Of a stretch of 64,000 nucleotides of DNA, positions 8,221 through 14,401 are shown in pieces (positions within the stretch are counted from its first letter, which is position 1; each line of letters opens with the position of its first letter). The position numbers and the translations under genes were made by a program. The DNA is from Streptomyces sp. NBC_00247 (GTDB lineage Bacteria > Actinomycetota > Actinomycetes > Streptomycetales > Streptomycetaceae). Location: positions 3,802,001 to 3,866,000 of the forward strand of contig NZ_CP108093.1 in the NCBI RefSeq assembly GCF_036188265.1, read 5' to 3'. The notes below the pieces were generated by a model. It was given only the letters and a program-made list of their open reading frames with translations. It had not been told where the DNA came from and ran no database searches.

Positions 8221-8422
8221 TCAGACCTCGATGAGCACGGTGAACGGGCCGTGGTTGGTGAGCGTGACGCGCATGTCCGCCCCGAACCGGCCCGTCTCCA
8301 CCCGTGCCCCGAGCGCCCGCAGTCGCGCCACGACCTCGTCCACCAGCGGCTCGGCGACCTCGCCGGGCGCGGCGGCGTTCCAGGTGGGGCGGCGCCCCTT
8401 CCGGGCGTCCCCGTAGAGGGTG
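8221..8422 (-). pseudogene. dtd: dtd (D-aminoacyl-tRNA deacylase), 3' part cut off by the integrated element
   Basis: This is the C-terminal 63-66 residues of D-aminoacyl-tRNA deacylase: TLYGDARKGRRPTW, then NHGPFTVLIEV with the Gly-cisPro motif (GP) that gates the D-amino-acid pocket. The N-terminal 86 codons lie 8.6 kb away at 16988-17248. Joining the two at the 10-bp repeat gives a continuous 149-aa protein through SQFTLYGDARKG, so the gene was intact before insertion. The element supplies an ATG (8430) in frame with this part but no ribosome site, so a stable product is unlikely. Confidence 0.9.
8413..8422. other. attL core repeat
   Basis: GTAGAGGGTG at the left junction. Reading the minus strand, CACCCTCTAC here joins dtd codons for TLY to GDARKG. 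The same ten bases occur at 16991-17000. Identity stops on both sides of the ten bases, so the crossover core is short. Confidence 0.85.
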
Positions 8423-8487
8423 TTTTGCATGTGGCGCAGGTGGGGGGCAGTAGCTCACACCTGGTGAGAGGGAGAAACCCCAGCTCA

Positions 8488-8513
8488 GGGGCCAGACCGT
8501 AAGGTCTGGCCCC
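8488..8513. terminator. Strong hairpin at the left end of the element
   Basis: GGGGCCAGACC (8488-8498) pairs perfectly with GGTCTGGCCCC (8503-8513) around a GTAA loop, followed by TTCC. In the integrated state it would shield the element from dtd-side transcription. In the excised circle it lies about 90 bases past the integrase gene and would terminate it. Confidence 0.6.
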
Positions 8514-8554
8514 TTCCTCATTTCTCCGGCTGGTTCAGGCCGTTTCCGGCCCCT

Positions 8555-8573
8555 GTGCTGACTCAGTGCTGAC
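8555..8573 (+). repeat. Left candidate integrase arm sites (GTGCTGAC x2)
   Basis: GTGCTGAC occurs at 8555-8562 and 8566-8573, one helical turn apart. The same octamer occurs three times near the other end (16912-16940). Paired direct repeats on both sides of the core are the usual layout of arm-type sites bound by the N-terminal domain of tyrosine integrases. Confidence 0.4.
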
Positions 8574-8612
8574 CAGCCACGGGGCTCCGCCCTGCTGGTG
8601 ACCTCGCGCCGT

Positions 8613-8765
8613 TCAGCGGCCGTGAGACGGCTTCTCGGGCTCTGCTCTAACCGGGGTGGTGGCCGAGTGGGGTTCATGGGCCAGTGAGCCGCCAGGGCCC
8701 GCTACGAGGACAGGGCGGAGAGCGTGCCGGTCTATGCAAAGACGGGCATAGTCGCCAGTGCGCAT
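8613..8765 (-). CDS. Possible small protein divergent from the regulator operon (50 aa)
   Basis: An ATG at 8765 (minus strand) is preceded by GGAGG seven bases upstream and opens a 50-codon frame: MRTGDYARLCIDRHALRPVL, continuing to SHGR. Nothing is recognised in it. The operator-like GCATAGAC repeats overlap its start, so it would be under the same control as the divergent regulator genes. The good ribosome site is the only positive evidence; it may be spurious. Confidence 0.35.
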   Translation of the reverse strand: MRTGDYARLCIDRHALRPVLVAGPGGSLAHEPHSATTPVRAEPEKPSHGR

Positions 8766-8769
8766 AGAC
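8730..8769. promoter_or_regulatory. Three operator-like repeats upstream of the element's regulator operon
   Basis: GTCTATGC (8730-8737), GCATAGTC (8746-8753) and GCATAGAC (8762-8769) are spaced exactly 16 bases apart. The first and third are perfect inverted copies. They lie between the divergent small frame at 8765 and the gene at 8839, where the binding site of the element's own XRE regulator would be expected. Confidence 0.5.
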
Positions 8770-8838
8770 GTACCTCCGCCACCCCTCATACGGTTACTCA
8801 GGTCGGCCCAACCGGGGCCGCAATGCAGGGGGTTGGGC

Positions 8839-9048
8839 ATGTCGGAGCGTGCAAGGCTTACACGGCTCACGGGGAACGGGAACGGCGAATGCGGGCAGGG
8901 GGACTGCCCTCACGTTTATTTGACCGAGTCCGGATCGTTCATCGTCCAGGGAGACATCTCCCACGCCTTCACGCCGCCGGACGGCGAAGGGCTCGTTGAG
9001 ATCCCCGAAGCAATCCTGAAGGAGGCCATTCGTGCTCTTGGCTGGTAA
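8839..9048 (+). CDS. Small conserved protein of the DUF6879/XRE regulatory triad
   Basis: 69 aa from ATG 8839, preceded by a GGGGG ribosome site. Sequence features: NGNGECGQGDCPHVYLTESG, then SFIVQGDISHAF and an acidic tail ending KEAIRALGW. It carries a Cys pair (ECGQGDC). Small acidic proteins in this place, in front of DUF6879 and XRE-DUF5753 genes, are common in Streptomyces. The downstream DUF6879 gene starts inside its 3' end (17-base overlap), so the two are translationally coupled. Function unknown; it may bind the regulator as DUF397 proteins do in WhiJ/Scr1-type pairs. Confidence 0.65.
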   Translation: MSERARLTRLTGNGNGECGQGDCPHVYLTESGSFIVQGDISHAFTPPDGEGLVEIPEAILKEAIRALGW

Positions 9049-9544
9049 AGCATGGCAAGCGCAGTTCCAGACTTTCCGAAAGGAAGCATGGCGACTGGAG
9101 ACGCGTCCTGCATACCGCGTTCCGCAGGAGGCTGAAGAGTTGGCACGCTTCCTGTCCGGGGCGCGCTTTCCCGGGCCGTATGAGGATGACTGGACGGCGC
9201 TGATCCGCAAGCACAGGGAGACGGGCGGATCGATTGGGCGCGTGCACATCGTGACGCGCCCCCTTTCCGATTACTTGCGTTTCGAGTTCGAGCGCTACTA
9301 CCGCCATCAAGCCCCCATCGGAGAGGACATCCGGATTCTCGACGTGACGGACCGAGAGAATCCTTTGCCGGAGGTAGATGACTTCTGGATGTTCGATCGC
9401 TCCACTGTCGTTCTCATGAAGTACGAGAAGGATGGAACTCAGGTGGAGCGAGAACTCTATGAGGGCGACGTCTCGCCGTTCCTCGAATACCAGCGCATCG
9501 CCGTTTCGGAGTCGATCCCGTTCATGGAGTACGTGGCTGCGTGA
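9032..9544 (+). CDS. DUF6879 family protein
   Basis: 170 aa. GTG 9032 has GGAGG (9021-9025) just upstream, inside the end of the preceding gene. Motifs FRKEAWRLETRPAYRVPQE, then RVHIVTRPLSDYLRFEFE and VDDFWMFDRSTVVLMKYEKDG match the actinobacterial DUF6879 family. These proteins are nearly always encoded next to XRE regulators with a DUF5753 domain, as here, where its stop overlaps the regulator start by 4 bases. The family's function is not established; a partner or antitoxin-like role for the regulator is inferred from the fixed gene order. Confidence 0.8.
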   Translation: MLLAGKAWQAQFQTFRKEAWRLETRPAYRVPQEAEELARFLSGARFPGPYEDDWTALIRKHRETGGSIGRVHIVTRPLSDYLRFEFERYYRHQAPIGEDIRILDVTDRENPLPEVDDFWMFDRSTVVLMKYEKDGTQVERELYEGDVSPFLEYQRIAVSESIPFMEYVAA

Positions 9545-10374
9545 CGATCGACCCCGAGCAGCTTGGACAGTCCTCTCGGGAACTGGCCGCGATGCTGCGG
9601 AACCTGCGGAAACAAGCCGGTCTCTCTGGAGACCGGCTTGCCGCGCGTTGCAACATGTCACAGTCCAAGGTGAGCCGGATTGAGAATGGGAGAGTCCGCC
9701 CTTCCCTGGTGGACCTAGAACGCATTCTCACCGCCCTAGACGCCCCTGCGCCCCTAATGGCAGAGGCATCGGCATTGGCGCGCATCGCCGCGACCGAGTG
9801 GCAGGATGCGCGAGGCATGCGCAGAAAAGGGCTGGACAAGAAACAGCTTGAGCTAGCCGCCCTCGAAGCCGCGTCTACGGAGTTTCGATTCTTTCTTCTT
9901 TCCATGCTTACGACTTTGCTCTCAACGCCTGAATACATCAGGGCTAGCCTGGCCCATATTCCTGGCGACCACAGCAAGGCGGTGGCCAAGAAGCTGGAAA
10001 GACAGGAAATCCTGTACGACCGTGCCAAGCGGTTTACGTTTATCCTGACGGAGCAAGCAATCCGATCACCCTTTCTTCCGGATTACGCCATGGCCATGCA
10101 GATCGACCGATTGGCCTCTCTTTCGCATCTGCCAAACATTCAAATCGGAGTCGTGCCTTTGGGTACTCGAATGCCCGGCTGCCCCTTGAATACCTTCACG
10201 GTCTACAACGGACGTTTGGCTACGGTAGAGACGACAGCCGGTGTGATGGTTTTCCGAGACCCGCGCGACATTCGAATGCACTTGGAGGAGTTCGCGGCAT
10301 ACGAAGGAATCGCATTGTTCGGCGAGGCCGCAAGAGAGAAACTTGCTGATTGGTCTACCGCTTGCCGCTCTTGA
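9541..10374 (+). CDS. XRE-family regulator with DUF5753 domain
   Basis: 277 aa from GTG 9541, overlapping the DUF6879 stop. The N-terminus holds a helix-turn-helix (LAARCNMSQSKVSRIENGRV, about residues 34-53). The C-terminal ~180 residues are a DUF5753 domain (EYIRASL, ERQEILYDRAKRFTFILTE, IQIGVVPLGTR, VMVFRDPRDI). The architecture is that of Scr1/WhiJ-type regulators. On this element it is the likely master repressor, acting at the GCATAGAC repeats upstream of the operon. G+C is visibly lower than in the flanking chromosome, which fits recent transfer. Confidence 0.85.
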   Translation: MTIDPEQLGQSSRELAAMLRNLRKQAGLSGDRLAARCNMSQSKVSRIENGRVRPSLVDLERILTALDAPAPLMAEASALARIAATEWQDARGMRRKGLDKKQLELAALEAASTEFRFFLLSMLTTLLSTPEYIRASLAHIPGDHSKAVAKKLERQEILYDRAKRFTFILTEQAIRSPFLPDYAMAMQIDRLASLSHLPNIQIGVVPLGTRMPGCPLNTFTVYNGRLATVETTAGVMVFRDPRDIRMHLEEFAAYEGIALFGEAAREKLADWSTACRS

Positions 10375-10406
10375 TCTTTAACCCAAGACAGGACTGACGC
10401 GGGGAT

Positions 10407-10568
10407 GTGCCCGTGATTCGGGAGACCATCGCAGTTACACGCGAACAGGCAGAGGAACAGGAAGGCGCACGGTATGACCGAACTGGCGCGGACATCCATG
10501 AGCGGACCGGTACACCTGGCCCTACCTCTGCCACCCCCGAAACCGGCCGACGGCTGCGGGGTCTGTGA
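10407..10568 (+). CDS. Possible 53-aa protein overlapping the next gene
   Basis: GTG 10407, preceded by GGGG, opens a frame reading MPVIRETIAVTREQAEEQEG then ARYDRTGADI and stopping at 10568. The first 25 residues look protein-like (helical, charged), but the frame overlaps the better supported gene at 10474. No family is recognised. The shared stretch may be coding in only one of the two frames. Confidence 0.25.
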   Translation: MPVIRETIAVTREQAEEQEGARYDRTGADIHERTGTPGPTSATPETGRRLRGL

Positions 10569-10704
10569 GGGGCTTGCCGTCCAGCGGCTGGCGGCCAGGG
10601 ACAGGGGCGACCTGTCGGCGGCGACCGACGCCGATGTCTACATCCGGAGCCACCCACACGCGGCCATCCGTGCGGGGGGACCGGTGCGGGGGGTGTCGGC
10701 ATGA
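10474..10704 (+). CDS. Small Streptomyces protein with CxxC motif
   Basis: 76 aa. The central part DGCGVCEGLAVQRLAARDRG followed by DLSAATDADVYIRSHPH is a recognisable pattern of small proteins found behind XRE/DUF6879 clusters in Streptomyces mobile and accessory regions. The CGVC pair could bind a metal. ATG 10474 has GGAAGG upstream; ATG 10498 is the alternative start. Its stop overlaps the next start (ATGA), so the following gene is coupled. Function unknown. Confidence 0.6.
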   Translation: MTELARTSMSGPVHLALPLPPPKPADGCGVCEGLAVQRLAARDRGDLSAATDADVYIRSHPHAAIRAGGPVRGVSA

Positions 10705-10997
10705 CCGAGAGCGCTCCCATCACGTACTCACAACCGGCCGTAGAACTAGGTGACTTGGACCACTGGTTGTACGAGGCGAACCCCGTTCCGGGCTGCCGGG
10801 ACTGCACCACGGCCGCGCGGAAGCTCGACCTTGCGGAGAAGGCGGGCAGGCAGACGGAGCGGTTCGAGCTGGCACGGTTCATCCGTGAGCACAGGACGCA
10901 CGGCAGCAACGCCGCGACGGCGGAGAAGCCGGGGGCGGGGCGCGACGCCGAGACGGTGACCAGGCCCCTTCTCCACAGAGGAAGGCGGGTGCGCTAA
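10701..10997 (+). CDS. Small hypothetical protein with VPGCRDC motif
   Basis: 98 aa from ATG 10701, overlapping the previous stop. The middle reads VPGCRDCTTAARKLDLAEKA followed by GRQTERFELARFIREH, a CxxC pair followed by an amphipathic helix that resembles the helical part of the preceding gene, as if the two were distant relatives. The last ~30 residues are low-complexity. The next gene overlaps by one base (TAATG). Function unknown. Confidence 0.55.
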   Translation: MTESAPITYSQPAVELGDLDHWLYEANPVPGCRDCTTAARKLDLAEKAGRQTERFELARFIREHRTHGSNAATAEKPGAGRDAETVTRPLLHRGRRVR

Positions 10998-11215
10998 TGC
11001 GTTCGCTCACCCGGTTCGTGAAACACCGGATCACCCAACACCCGGACACCGATGTGACGTTCGAGGCCGAATGCCTCGGCTGCAAGTGGAAGGCGATGCC
11101 GTCGACGGACAGTGCGGCCGTCGACATCGAATGCATGAGCCACACGGGGCGGAGCAACCATCGGGGCTTCCGCCGAATCTGTACCTCGTTCGCGGCGGTC
11201 GTCCGCGACGAGTGA
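10997..11215 (+). CDS. DUF7848-like small protein
   Basis: 72 aa. The order ECLGCKWKA, then DIECMSHTGRSNHRGFRRI and TSFAAVV matches the short Streptomyces proteins of the DUF7848 type (CxxC followed by HTGRxxxHxxFR). The cysteines and histidines could hold a zinc ion. It is the last gene of a tightly overlapping run that begins at 8839 or 10474. Such proteins are frequent in Streptomyces mobile elements. Function unknown. Confidence 0.65.
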   Translation: MRSLTRFVKHRITQHPDTDVTFEAECLGCKWKAMPSTDSAAVDIECMSHTGRSNHRGFRRICTSFAAVVRDE

Positions 11216-11314
11216 CCCAAGACCCCCGGCGCACTGTGAGGACGGCGAGAAACCCTCTGCCCATCGGTGCACCGGAAGGGGCACGGCCTAAGCGTGAACG
11301 TGCCCCTGTGCTGG

Positions 11315-11346
11315 CCCCTGCCGACTTCTTGCGCGGTCGGCAGGGG
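11315..11346 (+). promoter_or_regulatory. Hairpin covering the ribosome site of the NUDIX-like gene
   Basis: CCCCTGCCGAC (11315-11325) pairs perfectly with GTCGGCAGGGG (11336-11346) around a 10-base loop. The GGGG of the 3' arm is the only Shine-Dalgarno candidate for GTG 11355, eight bases away. The stem may end transcription of the upstream operon or block translation of the NUDIX-like gene. There is no T-tract. Confidence 0.5.
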
Positions 11347-11354
11347 TCGGCATC

Positions 11355-11879
11355 GTGAGACCCATGTTCGAGCCCCACAGGGGCGCAGAGAGGCTTTCAG
11401 CGGTGCGACTGCGTGTGTTCGTCCTGGTGGAGAGCAGAGGGCCGAGAGGCCCCCGGTTCCTCATGGTGAAAAACCTGGTGACGGGCGAATGGGGGTTGCC
11501 GGGCGGTGACATACCGGCCGGAGAGTCGATCCCGGAAGTAGGCGCGCGCTTTCTGGAGTTGCAGGCAGGGTTAGAGCTGTACCTCGCCCGCCTGCTGGCG
11601 TTCGACCAGACCACGGCCGAGGACGGCGAAGAGATCCTGACGGCGGTTCTCGACGGGGGCTTCCTCGGCCCGGAGAAGACCCGCATTCACAACCGCCTGT
11701 CCCGCACGATCGGCACGCTACTGCCCATGAAGTGGATCACCATGGCAAGCGTTGCAAAGGACGGCGACCCCGGATACATGAACCATGCGATCGTGAGCCG
11801 ACTCATGGGAAACCTGACGGCTCCCGTCCTGGTGAACGGCCGCAACGATATGGAGCGCCGCGAATCCCCCGAGGGGTGA
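11355..11879 (+). CDS. NUDIX-fold protein with a degenerate NUDIX box
   Basis: 174 aa from GTG 11355 (ATG 11364 is an alternative). The segment GEWGLPGGDIPAGESIPEVG is followed by ARFLELQAGLEL. It lines up with the NUDIX box (GX5EX7REUXEEXGU), but the metal-binding Glu residues of REUXEE are replaced (RFLELQ), so hydrolysis is doubtful. The rest (FLMVKNLVTG before the box, VLDGGFLGPEKTRIHNRLSR after it) keeps the fold. The AICE pSAM2 carries a NUDIX protein, Pif, that confers transfer immunity. A comparable immunity or sensing role here is inference. Confidence 0.6.
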   Translation: MRPMFEPHRGAERLSAVRLRVFVLVESRGPRGPRFLMVKNLVTGEWGLPGGDIPAGESIPEVGARFLELQAGLELYLARLLAFDQTTAEDGEEILTAVLDGGFLGPEKTRIHNRLSRTIGTLLPMKWITMASVAKDGDPGYMNHAIVSRLMGNLTAPVLVNGRNDMERRESPEG

Positions 11880-11921
11880 ATTTCCGGCCGGCCGGGGCGT
11901 GGAATTTGAATTAGCGAGGAA

Positions 11922-11958
11922 CAAAAAAAGGGCCCCCGTACCCTTTCGGGTACGGGGG
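11922..11958 (-). terminator. Rho-independent terminator of the capsid operon
   Basis: Read on the minus strand, CCCCCGTACCC and GGGTACGGGGG (11948-11958 with 11933-11943) form an 11-bp stem with a 4-base loop, followed within three bases by seven T. This is a textbook terminator 14 bases after the capsid gene stop. Confidence 0.85.
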
Positions 11959-11971
11959 TAAGCGCAGAAGC

Positions 11972-13204
11972 CTAGCTAGTGGCGGCCTTGATAACCTGAA
12001 CGGCCGCAGGATTGTCCACCGCAAGTCCAGCAATTCGATAAGTCGCACGGAAGCCTGTGGCGTCCTGGCCGAAAGCGTAATCCTCGGACATGGCAAGCCG
12101 AACATCAGAGCGCAGGCCGACGTGAATTCGCGTCGGGTCGGCGACAATTACCGTCCTAGCGGGGAGGTTCGCGGAAACGTAGATCGGGAGACCGAGACCG
12201 GCCTTAGTCACCGGGTCGGTAACGTGACCAGCCAGATATCCGCCATTAGCGCCGTTTTCGCGCTCACGCCTAAGCGCCTTCCCGCTGTCAGGGCTAGCCC
12301 AGATGACTCCCGGAACAGCTCCGGCCGCCTCGATATCGGAGAAGCCATCGATAATCGCATCCCACTTGACCACCGTATTTCCAGTGGCCAGGTTTACGGC
12401 AGTCCCCATACCAGCCTTCGTAAGACCGTAAAGGGAGGCCGTCCCCGTGCCCTGGAATGCGTCCCGGTCCACTTGAGTGGCGATGTTCCGGAGCATGACA
12501 CCGGCGATCAGGTCACGCATCGAGAAAGCGGCGTCCTCCAAGATCTCATTCGAAGCGCGATACAGGTCCGCGTACTTGACGGGAGTGAAGGTCGTGCCCC
12601 CGAAAACGGGAGTGGCTTCCGGAATCGTGGCACCTTCCGCAACAACGCCCGGCAAGGTGGTGCTGTTGAGGCTCGGCAGAACAAACGACCCGCCTTCGAA
12701 GCGGTGAATGTTGATACCGGGAACGCGCATAAACACGCTGGCCGCGCGCAGAAACTCAACGGCTCGATCCGCCACGTTAACGGGAACGGCGAATCCGCCA
12801 GCGCCGGGGCTGCTTTCCGCGATAAGGGCGCGGTATTCCCCAGCTGACGGAAGAATCGACCGCCAGGTGTCAGCTTCCCCAGGCAGCCCCGGAACACCGA
12901 CAGGCATGACAAGCGCCCCGGCCTTGTCCGACAGGGTGCGAGCCTCATTCTCACGATCAATTCGCGCCCGGTCCTCCCGGGCATCGACAGCGCGCATCTC
13001 CATGTACTTCAGGGTTTCCTGAATCGCCATTCGAGTTTCCGGGGATTCAGGTCCGTTGGCTCCGTTGACCGCTGCCAAAATCTCGGTTCGCGCCATGCGT
13101 TCCTCGGCCGGAACGGAGTTGATGACGGCCGCAATCTCGCGGGCCGAAAGGCCCCGGTCCTCGGATTCGGCAGAGTCAAAAATCTTGCGAAGCTCAGTCT
13201 TCAC
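11972..13204 (-). CDS. Phage major capsid protein, HK97 fold
   Basis: 410 aa. GTG 13204 has GAAGGA six bases upstream on the minus strand. Residues 1 to about 95 are helical and charged (KTELRKIFDS, AREIAAVINSVPAEE, EMRAVDAREDRARIDREN), like the delta/scaffold domain of HK97-type capsid proteins. The remainder has the N-arm/E-loop and P/A-domain pattern: GGFAVPVNVADRAVEFLRAA, VAEGATIPEATPVFGGTTFT, ILEDAAFSMRDLIAGVMLRN, VIWASPDSGKALRRERE, TFRATYRIAGLAVDNPAAV-like end. The gene is complete and carries its own ribosome site and terminator, so it appears maintained. No protease, portal or terminase gene accompanies it. It could build small capsids with helper functions or interfere with a helper's capsid. 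Confidence 0.9.
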   Translation of the reverse strand: MKTELRKIFDSAESEDRGLSAREIAAVINSVPAEERMARTEILAAVNGANGPESPETRMAIQETLKYMEMRAVDAREDRARIDRENEARTLSDKAGALVMPVGVPGLPGEADTWRSILPSAGEYRALIAESSPGAGGFAVPVNVADRAVEFLRAASVFMRVPGINIHRFEGGSFVLPSLNSTTLPGVVAEGATIPEATPVFGGTTFTPVKYADLYRASNEILEDAAFSMRDLIAGVMLRNIATQVDRDAFQGTGTASLYGLTKAGMGTAVNLATGNTVVKWDAIIDGFSDIEAAGAVPGVIWASPDSGKALRRERENGANGGYLAGHVTDPVTKAGLGLPIYVSANLPARTVIVADPTRIHVGLRSDVRLAMSEDYAFGQDATGFRATYRIAGLAVDNPAAVQVIKAATS

Positions 13205-13294
13205 GCAGGTTCCTTCATAGCTTGAGGCCGAGTGCGGCCATGAAAAAACCGCCCAGCACTCACAATGAGTGGGGCGGTTCAAATTGGGGCGGGT

Positions 13295-13489
13295 TTATTT
13301 GCATCTTTGGTCGGCGAGATGCGCTATCCGTTGCTCTTCGAGCTTGGCCACGTAGCGGACGCGGCGGACCGCTACGCGGGCCAGGTACTTGCAATTCGCA
13401 TTGCAGTACCGGCGGGGTCGTCCCGGACCGGCTCCAACTTCGAACGGTTCAGCGCACGTCCAACACTTCAGCGTTACTGCCTTAATCAT
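13295..13489 (-). CDS. Small zinc-finger-like protein upstream of the capsid gene
   Basis: 64 aa from ATG 13489 on the minus strand, with GAGGAGACAGGAAA immediately upstream. The sequence has CX2C-X16-CX3C (LKCWTC at residues 7-12 and YCNANC at 28-33), then a basic helix (KYLARVAVRRVRYVAKLEEQ). A single zinc ribbon or finger with a basic helix suggests DNA or RNA binding. It is transcribed in the same direction as the capsid gene, 90 bases before it, and may regulate late expression or assist packaging. No named family is recognised. Confidence 0.7.
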   Translation of the reverse strand: MIKAVTLKCWTCAEPFEVGAGPGRPRRYCNANCKYLARVAVRRVRYVAKLEEQRIAHLADQRCK

Positions 13490-13536
13490 TTTCCTGTCTC
13501 CTCGCATCGGTCGCGAGTGCGAGCGTGAGTGAACCC

Positions 13537-13580
13537 GCTCGGCACTCATGACCTTTGGAGTCAAACCATGAGTGCCGAGC
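13537..13580. promoter_or_regulatory. 14-bp perfect inverted repeat upstream of the zinc-finger/capsid operon
   Basis: GCTCGGCACTCATG (13537-13550) and CATGAGTGCCGAGC (13567-13580) are perfect inverted copies with a 16-base spacer. The site lies 48-91 bases upstream of the zinc-finger start codon, where an operator, activator site or leader hairpin of the capsid operon would be. Confidence 0.55.
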
Positions 13581-14401
13581 AGTTCCCTGCAACACCGCCC
13601 GTGCCGCGCTTCCTCGATCCCCGATCCGGTGGAGTCGAAGTTTTCCGTTGCTACGTAACTCAAAGACCTGTTATCGGCGCGTATGCCGCACCGATAAGAG
13701 AGTGACGGCGGTCACTATGGGGACCGAGCCTCGGCCGGATATCGGTCCCACCAATCCCGGCTATTTCGCGGACGCGCACGCCGAGGGAAAGCGGCGGGTG
13801 CGGAAAGGGCCGCCCGGATCGTTTGAACCTCCCCCTCCCCATGGGGCGGGCATGCCTCGGCGGAGTAAGAGCCCTGAACGGCGCTGTCGGCGCCGATGGA
13901 AAGGCTCCGGCCCGGACAGGGCCGCGCGTAGTCCGAACGGCCCGCCTAGGCCGTTCTATTGCCTCTGCTGGAGTTGCGCGGCCCGCAGGCCGGGAGAAGT
14001 TTCTCAATACTGTTCGTTCGCCTCGGCTCCCGAACAATCAAAATTGGCCGTTCCGGCCGGCTGCGGATAGCATTTTTGATCGCATTGAAAGTGACCACTA
14101 AAGGCGCCCACGGGGGCGCCTCTTAGCTCTGCATAAATAAAGGGCACCCCTTCGAGGGGGTGCCTATAATGGAATCCCTCGGCTCTATCAGCCTCGACCA
14201 AGGCTGAGAAATACTGCTCCGGCTCTTACGGCCGGAGCGAGCAAGGCTCTGCTTCTGAGCTATAGCCCTGGCTCGACCGCCAGGGCGTGTTGTTGCTACT
14301 GCCTGGCCTTGATCGGCCAGGGGATGACTGCGGAGCGGAGCGAAGCAGCTAGGGCCCCTGAGGGGGCCTTTCTTAAGGCCATAAGTTGCGCCGAGGGTCG
14401 T
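13581..14401. other. Gene-free 0.8 kb with an array of about ten hairpins (candidate structured RNA or origin)
   Basis: No frame here has a ribosome site and protein-like composition. Perfect stems: 13671-13697 (7 bp, 13-base loop), 13879-13895 (6 bp), 13935-13956 (8 bp, loop CGCCTA), 14046-14058 (5 bp), 14103-14120 (7 bp, loop ACGG), 14143-14164 (8 bp), 14188-14207 (7 bp, loop CGACCA), 14216-14238 (8 bp, loop TCTTACG), 14265-14286 (8 bp, loop TCGACC), 14302-14321 (7 bp, loop TTGATC), 14353-14368 (6 bp, then TTTCTT). Most loops are 4-7 bases. The last looks like a plus-strand terminator. Possible roles: a structured RNA, a replication origin for the neighbouring winged-helix protein, or a packaging signal. 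Confidence 0.6.

Noticed and set aside
8421..8430. Functional restart of the dtd C-terminal part from the element's ATG
   Set aside because: The ATG is in frame (MQNTLYGD) but no Shine-Dalgarno or promoter is seen, and the fragment lacks half of the fold.
13660..14101. Overlapping open frames on both strands in the gene-free part of the element
   Set aside because: Start codons without ribosome sites (TTG on the minus strand), Arg/Pro/Gly-rich composition and no recognisable motifs; the hairpins explain the sequence better.
14180..14330. tRNA genes in the hairpin array
   Set aside because: The stems are of tRNA-arm size, but there is no TTCGA-type T-loop with its stem in the right place and no 7-bp acceptor stem enclosing the arms.
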